DNA from: Hirudinaria manillensis
Lineage: Eukaryota > Annelida > Clitellata > Hirudinida > Hirudinidae
Assembly (NCBI GenBank): GCA_034509925.1
Contig: CM067526.1
Coordinates: forward strand, 4,219,501 to 4,283,500
Reading direction: 5' to 3'
Length of the DNA: 64,000 nt
Numbering within the stretch: the first letter of the stretch is position 1; each line of letters begins with the position of its first letter. A model generated the notes under the pieces. That model searched no databases and had not been told where the DNA came from. It was given only the letters and a program-made list of their open reading frames with translations. This document shows positions 1-12,338 of the stretch, piece by piece. Made by a program: the position numbers and the translations under genes.

Positions 1-544
1 ACAATATCTAGTCGTAACAGTAAGATCTCGAAATGTTGATGCTCATTGTTGTGAACTATTCATGCAAAATCTAAAACAGGATAAATAATATCGCCTCTAC
101 AGATTTAAATTTATTGAATCGTATGATTGATTGATTGTCTTTCCAAAGACAGCTATACTTGATAAAAATGCTTTCCACAATCTTCAGTTTGTTAGGTATT
201 GTTATTTGCTAGTACATTGAGGCAAAAAGTGGCATAATAGCTGGATTATCTAGCTACTCGTTGTCCTTTTATACCGCTAGGTCAGAAGCTGAAAATCTTG
301 AAATTATTTCATCGCGGTCAGTTTATCCCATATTTTCATTATTTACATAAAATTAAAACCGCCTGCAATCAAATTCTCCGACAAAGTCGCATGAACTCTA
401 TATTTTTAATTGTATTTAATTGAATAATAAGAATATTAATTTGTCCATATAATATTTAAAAAAGTTTGCTCAAATTGTTGCTAATGCGAAACTCTGAATT
501 AATATAATATCATGCTCAATTATTCAATATCAATTTTATGTTAA
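1..544. repeat. Upstream flank of another array unit
   Basis: No gene is visible. Bases 1-230 closely match the flanks upstream of gene A (about 7870-8080) and gene C (about 21430-21650), including the phrases around TTGTGAACTATT and GATTGATTGATTGTC. Bases 240-540 resemble 31160-31400. The likely reading is that another gene unit lies to the left of the window and this is its upstream flank. Confidence 0.55.
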
Positions 545-2006
545 ACTAGCGGTGCCCAGCCACGCGTTGCTGTGGCTCAATTTAATTAATTTTAAAAGAA
601 AGAAATTTAGCACATATTTGCTAAGATGTTTATTTTTACAATTTCACAATGCTTGAGGGTTAGTTATTCCGTTCTCTGTACAAATACAGACATTATCAGG
701 TTTCCCGATTCTAGAAAACGCAACATGTAATTGCCCATGATTCTAATGCTTTGAATATTTCGAAGTACTTTTTCAATCAATTCTTCTTTTGTCATTTTGT
801 CACGAAAATACAGAAATTATTAGGCAATGAAATTCTTCCTGAAGTCAGATCAACCATTTCGCATTTGTTTTACTGCTAATTTACTTATATCTGCTGTCGA
901 TCTTCCTCTGCATAAATAATATCCATCATATCCTGCAAATGTGGTGGAGACCAATTATGTTCTTTTTTTCCTTTGACTATCGTCGGCGTTTTCAATCTTA
1001 GATTTCGTGTTAATAAATGTTAATTTTGTTGAACTCTGAACTTTTCCTATATCAGTTATGAGAGTTTCAACTTTGGTTTGAAACAAGCTGCTCCATTGTT
1101 TTGTTCCTTCTCTACTTTCTTCCAGCTTATGGACGAAGAATTTGTTTAATTTTTTCAAGTTTTGTCGCAGAACATTTATTTGCTTTCCTTGGTCTCTGAT
1201 GGTTGCGCACAGGGATATCTGCTATTTAGTGTTCAATTCTTCAATATCTTTAAAAGACATTTCAGCTGGTCTTTCGTGTCCTTTGAATTCCTTTCAACAA
1301 ATTTCTTCAGATGTTCCTCCAGGTGAAATTCAAGATATTCGGCCTCAATTCTGATTTCGCCTTCTTGGTCTTGGCATAATTTCGTTTCAAAAGGACAAAA
1401 AACGACATTTTATTTTTACAATTTCACCATGCTTAATTTGAGGTTCAACTGATACAGTTTCTCTAGGAATCAAACAAAAATGAATTAATAACGTTTAATG
1501 ACATTTATATGAAACCAATATAAAAACAATCGTCTAATCGAGTACTATGTTGTGTCAAAATTTCAAAGCAATTGGTAAGAACTTTCAGATAACATTGATT
1601 AAGTGCAAACACAGTTAAATTTTTATTTACAAAGACATGAAAAAGCACACATTTTCTAATATGTTTATTTTTACAATTAAACAATGCCGTTTGATATTTT
1701 GCTGATACAGTTTCTAGAGGAAACAAACCAAAGATAAATTTAATATAATAATGTCATAAAATTATTTAATTATATTATTTTAATAAAAATTTAAATGTTC
1801 GCCTTTTTTCGTTCATGGCAAGATGGCCGGATTTTCGAAAAAAGCGTATTTTTGTATGATATAGTTGTAGCATATACATGAAACCTATATACAAACACTC
1901 CTCTAATCGAACACTATGTTGTGTCAAAATTTCAAAGCAATTGGTTAAGTACTTTCAGAAAACATTTGCATGTTAAAAACACACATTGCATTTTTATTTA
2001 TATAGA
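545..2006 (-). mobile_element. Helitron remnant carrying the end of a Pif1-type helicase
   Basis: On the minus strand the element starts with TCTATATAAATAAAAATG and ends in CTAGT. It is flanked by A on the 5' side and T on the 3' side, as Helitrons are. A hairpin (GCCAC/GTGGC, plus-strand 559-576) lies just before the 3' end. Near 660-740 the minus strand reads NHGQLHVAFSRIGKPDN, which is typical of the C-terminal part of the Pif1-like helicase of Helitron RepHel proteins. The remainder is full of stops, so the copy is dead. A second 5'-end-like repeat lies inside at about 1500-1690. Confidence 0.75.
559..576 (-). terminator. Helitron 3' terminal hairpin
   Basis: A five-base stem GCCAC/GTGGC with an eight-base loop sits ten bases before the CTAGT end of the element. 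This is the usual position of the Helitron transposition terminator. The same hairpin occurs in the second copy near 31639-31656. Confidence 0.65.
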
Positions 2007-2378
2007 TTTGATTTTTAATTGTAAGTTTAATTCTATAAACTAATACCTTTATCTTTATGTCAAACACATTTGAGTTGCGGGTTTTAACACGAACATGTTG
2101 TTCAAATTATATTTTTAAGAAATATGAAATTAATATATTTGTTGTAATTAAAAACATGGCGAATACAGTAAAACGAAAAATTTTAAAAAACCAGGCTCGG
2201 AAGAAAATACAAATTAAATAGTGAAAATAAAATGTCTAGGACATTAAATTGTTTCTAAACGTGTATAAAAGTGTAAATCAGGTATCACTGTTTTTGTGGG
2301 AGGTCTTCATAGATCAGCGAACAGAAACATTCGATTTTTTTTTTGCGTTTTTTATGTTCTTTGATCTTCGAATAGCGT
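2007..2378. other. 3' flank of gene A
   Basis: No gene is visible. This AT-rich stretch lies downstream of the last exon of gene A and recurs downstream of gene D (about 26640-26835), so it is part of the duplicated unit. It probably holds the 3' untranslated region. Confidence 0.5.
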
Positions 2379-5300
2379 TCAAATACTGCGGTTTAGAAAG
2401 TTGGTCTTATTAATGCGCAACAATTTTTCTATGTAATCCTTTGTATCAACTAGATATTTCTTGAGATCCACCGTCGTCTCATGCGGTGGTACAACCAGTT
2501 CATTGTCACCGAACCTGGGTCTCCACACCATCGCCTTCGAAATCGTCGTAAAAATGAGTAACTTTTTATTATATTTATTTATATTTTATACATTAAGAGT
2601 TATCAAAAATCATGATATTTTAGAAAAAAAAAACAAACGATTTAAGATAATTATCTATATAACATTGGAAGGATTTGGAAGTCATGAAATAATTTGCGCT
2701 ATTGAATCAAAGCTCAGGAAAATTTAATCCATTGACCCTGGGGTAACCATGGCAGTCAGTAACTGTCTCGATATGATTTTTATAAAACATTCCTAAATAC
2801 GGTAAAATTTAGCTACTATGCCATTCTGCTACTATGACACTTTTGCTCGGTCCCGAAAAAATTCAATACAAAATAAATTTACTATGCCACCCCAACTCTC
2901 GCTGCTATGCCACCAAGGTCCTGACAATGGTTATCGTATCAATGTTAAGGACATATTTCCAGTCGGGGGAAGTAATTTTGAGACATTACCTTGTATTCTT
3001 AAGATTTGATCAGGTTAATACTTTCCCAGAACTTGTTGGTGAGGGATGATTCAGGAAAGTGATGGAACACTTCATGGAATTTTATTGATGGAATAGACGA
3101 AGTTGATAGGGTGGGGTAAATAGGAATTAGAGTGAATGTCGCGATTTTATGTGAGAATTGTGAGTTGGATTGAAGATTAGTAAATTTCAGAAATGCTTGT
3201 GAGCGCTTTAGACGGAGCTGATGGGTAACTTGAGAAAATAAAAACGTTTGTATTTGATAAAATAAGGCCATTTCCACAAGCCTTCGTTACTATGCCACTC
3301 TCGCTAACATGCCACTTTTGCTCGGTGGCATAGTAGCGAGACTTGACTTTATAAGTATTGGTAATCAATTTCATTCTGAGTTAAATTTGCATTTCTTAAG
3401 AATAATTCGTGAAGCTTGTCGATTTCGTGATCATTTATTGCATTTTCTTGATAAATCATAGTCCTATCTATTCGCTCGTATTATTTTCAAATGTCAATGT
3501 ACAGGATCATAGTAGATTTATTTTGTAAATTGGGAACGATGCAAATTGTGGCATACTTGACAAGCGTTCGCAGAAGGAGGTTTGAGAGCGTAGCACTTGA
3601 GTGGAGGAGTTAAGTGCGCGGGAAAAACCTTTGGACATTCCTGCCGAAAGAGTCCTAATAATTTGGTTCTCTTTCCCACTGGGTTCAATGGTTGAACGTC
3701 GATAGCAAACTCCATGGTCCAAGATAATGCTTTGATGATTTCGTATGTGCTAGTGTTGACGTCCTTTAAGGCCAGGTAAGTGTAAAATCTCTGATTTAGA
3801 TACACAAACGTCAGGCATGGATCTTCTGAGTAGCTGGAGGCCGGTACGAACCATGGTACCTGTTGATATCGAAATTATTCATTCAATATTTTCATTGATT
3901 TGATCCATTCCTTTTTCTGCTTTCAAATATTTTAAATGCCCATAATTTAAATTCTGTTGCTCAAGCGAATTCCTAATATTTTGCGAATGATTAAATATGA
4001 TTTATAAGGACATGTGAACATCGAGTTTAAGGTGGATCATATGATTTCGCTGTGTACATTTGGAAAAGTTCGACCAGTATATATCATATAGAGAAGATTT
4101 TTGTGATTGATCTGGCCGAATCAAATCGAAATTGTTAACTTCGAAAATTTTTAATTTGACATTCTTAGTATAACACCTAACATATGAACAAATTTTGATT
4201 GGTAAAAGTTATGATTCCGGCAAATCAGATTTAGACGATTTATTAGTACATACGACTTGATTCCGATACTAAACGCTCTAGAGCAATGAAACAACACAAA
4301 GGCATAAAGTCTATCCGAGTCTAAAAGCCAATAAATATCTCCTTAATATTCTGGCGTGCTTGTCTTTCCACAAAAGTAAATCGATAATTGTTGAAATGAA
4401 TAGGTATAGGCTGTCTTAAGCGAGTTGTCTTTCATTTGTACACTCTTGAAGGTGGCATTCTGCGTTGGTTTCTGAAACTCTGTGATCTCTTTATATTGTA
4501 ATAACCCGGGGTCCTCAAACTAAATATGGAAGGTCAGGTTTATTGAAAGTGTTCAGATGCCTTGGAAGATATACAATGCTCAAATGTCTAAGTCTTTAAA
4601 TCTGCTGTTTCTCTTACTCTCGCTCTGCTTTCCGAGATAAATCTATTAGTCTAGCTTCATAACCAAAGACTCTGAATAGTAATTAATTGTCCGCCATACC
4701 TCCATCGCCTCATACAGCGTCGCCACCCACCCTCTAGCCTTCGCTCATCTGACACCGTCCACCTCTATCAACCGGTCCACAGGGCGACCATCGTCAACAG
4801 AGGTTTTTCACACGCCGCTCCGGCAGTCTGGAACGAGCTATCCCCATCTGTGAGAGCCCAGCCATCCCTGGAGCTCTTCAAGCGTCACTTGAAGACTCAC
4901 CTCTTCAGGAAATACCTACCGGACTAGACACAACATCACACAAAGCGCCTCCGACGCTATGCATATGGCGCTATACAAATCAACTATTATTATTATTATT
5001 AATTATTTAATTAATTATAAAATTATATTGCCAATAAATTAGTTAATTACTAAATTAATTAATCAGCAATATAATTTTAATTATTCTTCAATTATCTGGA
5101 TCCAGGGATCCAACAATATTATCCGTGTAAGGGTTACATAACTAATTTAATAAAAACTCGTCATTAACAGATTGTCTTTGTTAAGAAAGTGAACCAAGTT
5201 ATCATTGAGGCCCATCAAAGGTATTCATAAACATTCAAACTGAAATAGTTAATTGGCCGTAGCAAATACATTTCTGAAGAACGAACTCAAATTGAAAAGA

Positions 5301-6521
5301 TTGAAATAAATGGTCAAAGTCTACCTGAGCAGTAAAGAAATCGTCCATGTGTACAGTCGTGACGGTTACATTCTGCGTTGGTCCCTGTAAGTGTGTCATC
5401 TCATATTCTGTCCCATACCAAGGATATTCCACCTCATCTGAATCGCTCACGACTTCGTATTTTCCAGATACAATCTCTGGAAATTCCCAGCTTGCTCTTT
5501 AACAGAATTATTGTTGTTGAATAAGAAATTGTTTAAATTTACACTAAATAAAATTTTAAAACAAGGAAATATCAATTTATAGCATCTAAAGGTTGCTATG
5601 CATTCGACGATATAATCAATTTATTTTATTATTGAATGATTAATTACGATAAAATAGTTGAATGTTTAGAATTATAAATAAAATGTTTTAATATTCCATT
5701 TCATTTCCAGAATAACAAGTATATGCACATTACACATCTCATATAAAGCACATATGATGGACAGACGTAATTCTAGCGGCAAACCCATAATAATAGAATA
5801 TTGTCTTACATTCCATAGCTTCCGTAGGTGCTAGTACATTGCTTATCTCCACATACTTGTATCCATCCGACTTTGATGTTTACTCCAGATGGCAATGGAG
5901 GAATTTCCAAGGTGGCGCTAATTCTATTTTTAATCAAATCTCTTTTACTTCTAGCAGGAAATCGTTTAATTCATTAAATACCTATATTTGTGTGATAAAT
6001 AATTTGTACTGCATAATTTTGTGAAATTGATAGTTAAACAAACCATTGAATTACAAAAGTTTAGTTTATCTTTAAGTGTTTATTTTTGTTATTGTTACTA
6101 TAACATGAGAACTTTATTGTTCTCGGATAGCATATACAACTTTTAATTGCTATTAGAATTAAAGAATTTAAAAAAAAAATCCCTCCACTCTGCTGAGCAA
6201 CTAACATAACAGGTTAAGTGGGAGATCAAGATAGCGATCCAATAAAGAGCCTCACACTGACAAAGATTGCATACCGTAAAAAAGTAACTAATGCATCATA
6301 AAAAAAGCCAATGAAAAAACCAATGAGTTGCTTTTTGATTAATTCGATGGCGCCTCCTGTTCTGAAATAATAAACCTGAAATGGGGTGTGCAATATCGAA
6401 GTGCAATGCATTCCTCCTCGATGACAATCGGTTTATTGTCGATTCCGAACTGAAATTGTTGCTCCTTTACGTCCGAAGCCTTCAAAAATGGTTTCTGAGC
6501 ATTCTCGAGATTTGAAGCCAT
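2379..6521 (-). CDS. FAM78-like protein, copy A (5 exons, 296 aa)
   Basis: The five coding exons are 6376-6521, 5810-5923, 5325-5496, 3557-3859 and 2379-2534, all with GT donors and AG acceptors and compatible phases (2, 2, 0, 0); the spliced frame is open for 297 codons including TGA. The start gives MASNLENAQKPF. Exon 2 holds IPPLPSGVNIKVGWIQVC, exon 3 WEFPEIVSGKYE then EYPWYG, exon 4 AIDVQPLNPVGKR and exon 5 VWRPRFGDNELVVPP. By recall, this order and these motifs match FAM78 proteins, whose biochemical function is unknown. No signal peptide or membrane segment is seen. Intron 4 holds a Tigger-like element and intron 3 a solo LTR. The promoter block is at 7286-7372. It is the sister of copy D: exons 1 and 2 are almost identical, exon 4 is not. 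I am fairly sure of the family and of the exon ends; no transcript was available. Confidence 0.8.
2800..3349. mobile_element. Tigger/pogo-like non-autonomous DNA transposon in intron 4 of gene A
   Basis: The ends are imperfect inverted repeats ending in GCTACTATGCC (left) and GGCATAGTAGCGAGACTTGAC (right), the same termini as the elements in genes B, E and F. TA lies next to each end, as expected for the Tc1/mariner-pogo superfamily. Gene D has no such insert at the matching place (about 27200-27245), so it entered A after the A/D duplication or was lost from D. Confidence 0.6.
4497..5115 (-). mobile_element. Solo LTR with a nested LINE tail, in intron 3 of gene A
   Basis: The LTR begins TGTAATAACC and ends GGATCCAACA on the plus strand, so the element is in minus orientation. 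ATAT target duplications lie at 4493-4496 and 5116-5119. Gene D keeps the empty site (TTTATATTATCCGTG near 28338). The LTR is interrupted by a LINE fragment at 4689-4997. Confidence 0.85.
4689..4997 (+). mobile_element. CR1/L2-like LINE 3' tail nested in the LTR
   Basis: The plus strand reads about 75 codons ending APAVWNELSPSVRAQ then LFKRHLKTHLFRKYLPD and TAG at 4925-4927. This is the usual C-terminus of CR1/L2-group reverse transcriptase proteins. A short untranslated tail ends in (ATT)n. ATTAATT occurs on both sides (4682-4688 and 4998-5004) and may be the target duplication. Its GC content stands out from the AT-rich LTR. Confidence 0.75.
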
Positions 6522-7285
6522 TTTTAAAGACCAGAGATCGATTTCATGCTGATTTGAAGTAATTCAGGACAACCTAACCTGTTGCTCGCATCGTTACCAA
6601 TTCCTGAAAGTGAATTTCTGGCCGATATATCCCTTGTGTAACTCTTTGGAGAACATGGATGGAGGTCTTAGAAAGATCATCATTGAGGGCAGAATCTCGG
6701 GCCGGATCTTCAGATCTCTTGATGGAATTGCGTAACATTACTTTTAATCTCTACGAAGAAAGTGATTCTGTTAAAAATGTGTAGCTCATGTTGTTTTCAG
6801 ATTGTTGGGATAGAAACAATGATCGGATTAATCAGCATTGTTTTGCTAGTTTGATTAACTTCGTTCATGGCTTATTTGATGCTTTAGAGGACACTTGCTG
6901 AGTAATTTCAAACTCCCGGTTTTGATTCCCTTATAAAAGTTACAATGAGCGGAATTGGCCTCCAAGCCTTTCCTCCTTGTGCTGTATTTCAAGAAATGGT
7001 AAGTCGATGTTCCATCTTCAAAACTGTCTGAATCAACTTGTTAACTTACATGAGCCTCTTTATTAGCAGGGTTCAAATTGATCCGCATATTTGTTCCTCC
7101 TTCCCGTGATTGAGTAGGTGGCAGAGCCTGAGTGAAAAATACTCAAATCTTCGACAAGAAATAAGCATGTTCTTGAAACTCTTGAAGAGACATGTAAACA
7201 GCTCGTAAAAAACAAAATATTATAAAAATAAAGATACGAAATCATAAAATGTTTAAATTTTGGCTAATTAGCTAATCGAACAGAT
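6522..7285 (-). other. Leader region of gene A
   Basis: This region lies between the promoter block and the first coding exon. It has no long frame and is almost identical to the same part of gene D (29622-30354). It probably holds the 5' untranslated exon and perhaps a leader intron. A plus-strand ATG followed by GTAAGT near 6944-6998 is visible but has no supported continuation. Confidence 0.45.
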
Positions 7286-7372
7286 GTTTATAAATGTAAT
7301 AAGTAAGACCGGTTATTTCTTCTCTACAACATTTTTGTTAAAACGTCATCGCAGCTATGCTTACGTCTACAA
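7286..7372 (-). promoter_or_regulatory. Promoter block of gene A: TATA box and TGACG motif
   Basis: On the minus strand a motif with GCGATGACGTTTT lies about 50 bases upstream of CATTTATAAACATC. The same pair, with similar spacing, occurs upstream of genes B, C, D, E and F, although the flanks of these paralogues have diverged. TGACG is the half-site of CREB/ATF-type bZIP factors. The start of transcription is not known. Confidence 0.6.
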
Positions 7373-8075
7373 AAAGTATATGGATTTACATTGAACTATT
7401 AATCATATTCACATTGTAATTGTCATTGTAGATCGGTAATGTAATAATATTTATCGTTTCCAAACAAAACTAGGCACACAAAATTTGATGAAAAGTATGC
7501 CAAAGATCCCCGCCTATGAGTTGAATTTTGTCTCTTGATTCCCCAACATTCGGGAAGAGCCATGCAAAAGATACAATAGAATCCGGCAACACGCATCTAG
7601 CAGGCATTAAACAAAAACTAGACGTAACATACTATATTTCATCTTTATATATCACTAAAACATTGAAGTTCTGATGAACCTTGTAAAATAAATTTTATAA
7701 TACACATGCAAAAGCTTCCTATCATTATTGGACAGTCTAAAAACACAAGTCCTAGGAAGCTCAAATTTTACCAGGTGTGTGATAAAATGATGTAATGTCC
7801 AAATTTGAACAAATTTCATTGGTTAGTTTTCGAGAAATTTGGAAAAATGTGAAATTCCTATCATTATTGGGTTGACTGTAGTATCTTACGATCTCGAAAT
7901 TATTGGTGCTACTTTGTTGTGAACTATTCGTTCAACTTCTAAAACAGGATAAATAATATTGCCTCTACAGCTTGAATTTTATTGAAACATGTGAATGATT
8001 GATTGTCTTTTTCAAAGACTGCTAAAATTGAAAACAATGCAACAAAACAATAGTTGTTAGTATAGTGAGACATAA
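7373..8075. repeat. Duplicated intergenic flank upstream of gene A
   Basis: No gene is visible. Much of this stretch recurs upstream of genes C (21217-21640) and D (30441-30960), and its last 200 bases recur at the window start. It marks the spacer of the array unit. Confidence 0.55.
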
Positions 8076-8870
8076 AGTGGCATACTTGCCTCTCACTTGC
8101 CAGATCCAGAACGAAGCTGCCTCCGCCGCTTCAGACATCTTTGTCATCGTCCTCGTTCTTTCTCGGCTAGATAGGCCTATTTTCGTGAGGAATGCTTACG
8201 ACGACTTAACGATTACGCCTTTACGCCAACTTCTATTGGGAAGAGGTCAATTCTGAACCTTTTCGCTTCCAGGCCCACCGCCAGATCTGCATACTTTTCC
8301 GCTTTCAGCGCATTGCTATATTGCATTCTATCCTCCCATGGGACCGTCAACTACTCCAAAATGATGGCATATGACGACGGAGACATCAACACCATATCCG
8401 GCCTCTTTCCACTTTCAATCAGCACCTGGGGATAGTGCCTCATTCCTTCTAAGTCTGCTGCGACTGTCCAATCGTTTGCCTCTGCAAGGATGTCCTTTCT
8501 TGACGTTTTACATCGCTTTCTACAAAAGTGTGCGCAGTCCTCGCGCAGGAAGTAAATCTTCCTCTGTTTGGAGATTGCGCGCGAGTTTGCTCTGGTTACT
8601 GCTGCTTTGGTGGCCTCACACACTTCTCGAAGGACCTGATTGTGTCGCCACGTATACCGACCATGGGCAAGGGCGAATGTGCAGTTGCTGAGCAAATAAT
8701 GCAATGTTTCGGTTCCGCCACAGAGTCCGTATTTGGCGTCTTCTAATAAGCCCCACCTCCTTAAATTGTCTTTGGAAAGCAAATGATCATAAATCGATCT
8801 TATCGCAAAGGCATCCGAGTGACGGCTTTCAAAAACATTGTATTTATCGCCATGGAATGCACATGTTGCA
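8076..8870 (-). mobile_element. LINE fragment with restriction-like endonuclease, minus strand
   Basis: The minus strand encodes (8351-8782 and onward) a CCHC-like stretch CGGTETLHYLLSNC, then GRYTWRHNQVLREV, then PDMVLMSPSS, the start of a PD-(D/E)XK-type nuclease. Further down, in another frame, it reads IGLSSRERT and EAAEAASFWIWQVRGK, the usual C-terminus of these LINEs. There is no RT core, and frame breaks show the copy is dead. It belongs to the family also seen at 23600-23830, 47430-49390 and 62363-62560. Confidence 0.7.
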
Positions 8871-8939
8871 CACGATACAACAGCTTATATTAATTATTAT
8901 TAAATTTGTCATTTCTTTTGAATTGGTCGTCTGAGTTTA

Positions 8940-9719
8940 GAGGAAACTTCGTAAAATAATCATGTAGTCTTTTATGCATAATAATTTCAAAATCTTAAAA
9001 AAAAATAACACATGATAAGGATTGGTCGAGTCAGTGATTTCCAGCTTTGAGTGGTATTATTACCGTTTATAGAACCTTCTAGAGACTTCTGGAACTTTTT
9101 GAGGACTTATAGAAACTTATGGTGCAGTTTCCGTTCCTTAAACGGAATTTCTGGATTAATTGTAGAAGTTTGATTTTAAGTTCAATAAAACAAATTCGAG
9201 CTACGAAATTTTAAAATCAGGAGAATTTATTGTTCGAATAGTTTGATGTTTGTAACAAAATAACTCAAATAAGAAATTTGTTGTAATTAAGAAAAAAGGT
9301 GAAATAAAGTAAATATGAAATGACTCGGGAATCACTGTTTTTTATTTCAGGTCTTCATTGAAATGAGTAGCGGAAACATGATTCCTTCTTTTCATCGAAT
9401 AGGTCTCAATTGGACAAAATCCCTTTCAATAAGGTTTGTTGTTTCTTGAGCGAATTTAAAGGGGAACCAAGCAAACAGTCACCCTGACGATAAGAAGCAA
9501 CTTTAAATTTTTCAGAATTCCTCAAAACTTTCGATTTTTTGTAAAAATTCAGCTTTTAATTTCTAACTTATGAGCTTCCCGTCTTGGCGTTGCTTAGTTG
9601 CAGTGGTGCTGTGACTGCTTCTGTTGGGAGCATCCGCCCCGTTGGGAGAAGAATTTGCATTTTTTTGTTTCTTGTTACTGAATTTTTGCTAATCTATGGT
9701 ATGGTATAGGTAGTTATTC
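8940..9719. other. Conserved 3' flank of the X pseudogene
   Basis: No gene is visible. This stretch is repeated nearly unchanged at about 32728-33500 and 50000-50750, so it belongs to the X-B block that was duplicated three times. A minus-strand GAC/GAA-poor, AT-rich composition and several stops argue against coding. Confidence 0.5.
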
Positions 9720-10160
9720 TTCGTGACTTTTTTCAGCTTTTTGCGCCCTCCCTCGTTTTCTCCAGGTACGTGACCATATCCACCGTCGTTTCTTTCAGAT
9801 GCAAGAGAAGCTCGGGGTCACCGGGTGATTTTTCCATACCAAGGGTATATATCACAATTTGCGTATTTTCCAGTTAGAAATTCTGGAAATTCCAGGGTCG
9901 AGCTTTAACGGAGTTAAGTAATCATTAAATATAAAAGGATTGTGCATAATCGAATTATTTTAATCATAAATTATTTAATGGCAATCATGAAATTATATTA
10001 TTACTAAAAATCAAACAAAATTTTATTAAAATTCAAATATACTTACAAACCGTGTTTTCCATATACATTAACGAACTTAATCTCTGTACACACTTGGATC
10101 CATCCAACCTGGATGTTAGTTGCACGAGCAATACCAAGCAGTTCCGAACTAAATCTCATT
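9720..10160 (-). pseudogene. Decayed FAM78-like copy X1
   Basis: On the minus strand 10047-10160 is an exon 2 remnant reading NIQVGWIQVCTEIKFV and ending at a good GTAAGT donor. Then 9720-9908 holds the first part of exon 3 (LEFPEFLTGKYA, then YPWYG) fused directly to the later part of exon 5 (GDPELLLHLKETTVDM). Exon 4 and the exon 3/5 joints are gone, and stops follow both parts. No exon 1 was found. The same fused structure occurs in X2 and X3, so the deletion predates the duplication of the block. Confidence 0.7.
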
Positions 10161-10998
10161 CTCTCCAGTCAAGATTCCATAAGCATCCATATTGCTATTT
10201 ATCCTTTATCGCGGAATGGATATTTACATAAATAGATAGAAACGGAAATATTACGTAATAGTGTCATTTACGGGCAATAACATACACCTGTTAATTGCCA
10301 AGTAAAGTAAGGTGATCATTGAAGTAACATAGAGATCTCCGTTTGTTGATTTTTTATGTAATATTCCAGTTGCAAGGTTTCAAAACGTCGATGTTTGTCA
10401 GGATTGGAACGTCTCGAGATATTGTATCGTTTTTTTCTCGATCTTGGCAGATTTATGTCTTGCCTTGATACCGATTTTAAGTACCCTGATCCCAGACAGG
10501 GCCGAAAAAAGTTATTTATAATTTTTATTTATTTTCTTAAATTTATATTTTTATGGTTCTTTGTATCCACTGGCGATTATGGGCGGTGAATATCAGGAGC
10601 GCTGTCTTTTGAGGTCGTAATCAGGATGTCTAATGGGTTAAATATATCTAAATATAATTGTAGTAATTGCGTTATTAATGGCAAGCTTATGGTAGTGCTT
10701 GCAAACATATTTTATCATACCAAACAGAATGGATGCCAATGATAAAGTTACATGAGACTCATAGATATATGTATACTATCGAAATAAAAAACGAATCTTT
10801 TTTGCTATGAACTGCTACTTGGAATTCTCCAGAACTTTCGATTCTCTGAGATGCGCCTAAATTACTAATAATTGAATTAAGAAAAAATTTAATTCTCAAC
10901 TTTTGAGTCTTCCCACCTTGGTGTTGTTGAGTATGATTCTGCTAACGTTGATGTTGTCGACCTTGATATGGTCATCCTTGCCATTAGAACAGAACTTG
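10161..10998. other. Spacer between pseudogene X1 and gene B
   Basis: I see no gene. A 64-codon plus-strand frame at 10395-10589 recurs at 34233-34427 and, changed, at 51767-51967, but it resembles no family I know and is best explained by duplication of the DNA. Confidence 0.4.
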
Positions 10999-11426
10999 TT
11001 AGCATCCTTCATTCTTTGCGTTTTCTTTGTTTCTTGTTAATGACTTTTCCCGACTGAGTTGATAGTCCTCCTTTGTGATGGGTAGTAATCTCTTGTCATG
11101 CTTCGTTTTTTTTAGGTAGTCATCCATGTCCATCGTCGTCTGGACCGGTTTCACGAGCACCACAGGGTCTCCGGTCTTTGGTCTCCACACCAATGCCTTC
11201 AAAAGCTTATCCTTTTTAATTACTCATCAATGTTTCGAATATTTAGAATGTCAAAATTATCTGAGATAACTGAGAATATGAGGATGTTTCTAAGGAATGA
11301 ATTGCCTAATCACGGGAGAATGAAAAAGGAATGAAATAATTATTAATTAAGCCGAATTTTGAAATTTGTGCAGAGATCTTATGACTTAAGTAAAATCGAT
11401 TTGAAATCTTTTAAATTAACAATATA

Positions 11427-11450
11427 ATAATAATAATAATAATAATAATG
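11427..11450. repeat. (AAT)n microsatellite
   Basis: About eight AAT units lie in intron 4 of copy B. The same position in copy E grew to about 33 units (35385-35483), next to which LINEs are found. Confidence 0.85.
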
Positions 11451-12338
11451 AAATATTTTCGATGCCGAAAAAAATCCAAATATTTTCCTAAAATCAAAAC
11501 AATTAGATAAGAGTTTTGCATATCTCGTCAATCGGCTGTTTTCGTATTAAGTCTACGTAATTAATATCAGTCCAAATTACATTTTCAGTTCTCTATTTTT
11601 TTAAATTGGGGACTATGAAAATTAGAGCATACCTGACTATTGTTCGCATTCGGAGATTTGAGAGCGTAGCACTTGATGGGAGGTGTCGAACTTATGGGCA
11701 CTTCGCTCGGCAATACCTGCTCAAAGGGTTCTAATAGTTTAGCCCTCTGTCCCAAAGGATTCTTTGGATTAACTTCGATAGCCAACTCCATGGACCAAGT
11801 TATGGTCTTGATGACTTCGTAGGTGTCAGAGTTAACATCCTTTAGCATCAGGTAAGAGTAGAATTTCTGCTTTCTATGCACAAACACCAAGCATGGCCCG
11901 ACATTGACCAATGCGGATGGGAACCAAGTTATCTTTTGGATAATCAATATTATCCAATCAACAATTTAACTTTGTTTTAATTTATGATCTTAAATTTGTC
12001 AAACAAATTGACGTTTGCTTAAAATCATATGTTCAATAAAATAGTCATTAATCAGGATATCTTTGGTTGTACATTTTGAATCGTCATATCGAATATGGCT
12101 GCAAATGTGAGCCATTTGCTATAAACTATCGCTGAAACCAGGCAAAGTGGTTTGTGAATGATCCCCATAAATCATTAAATAAAGTCCTTAGAAATCATTA
12201 GAGACAGGAAGCACCTAACTGCTAAATTTTCCTACTTCCCAGCTCAAAATGGCTGAATAAAGTCTACCTGAGGCAGAAGTTCAGAAAAAGTGTTCGTGAG
12301 CGCCGCTTTGAGGGAAAATGGTGTTGGGTTCAGAATTA

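Noticed and set aside
5839-6024. Identical 61-codon plus-strand frames at 5839 and 28939
   Set aside because: They are antisense to exon 2 and its intron and are alike only because the genes are duplicates.
10395-10589. 64-codon plus-strand frame repeated at 34233 and, changed, at 51767
   Set aside because: The third copy has diverged in both frame and sequence as non-coding DNA would, and no motif is recognised.
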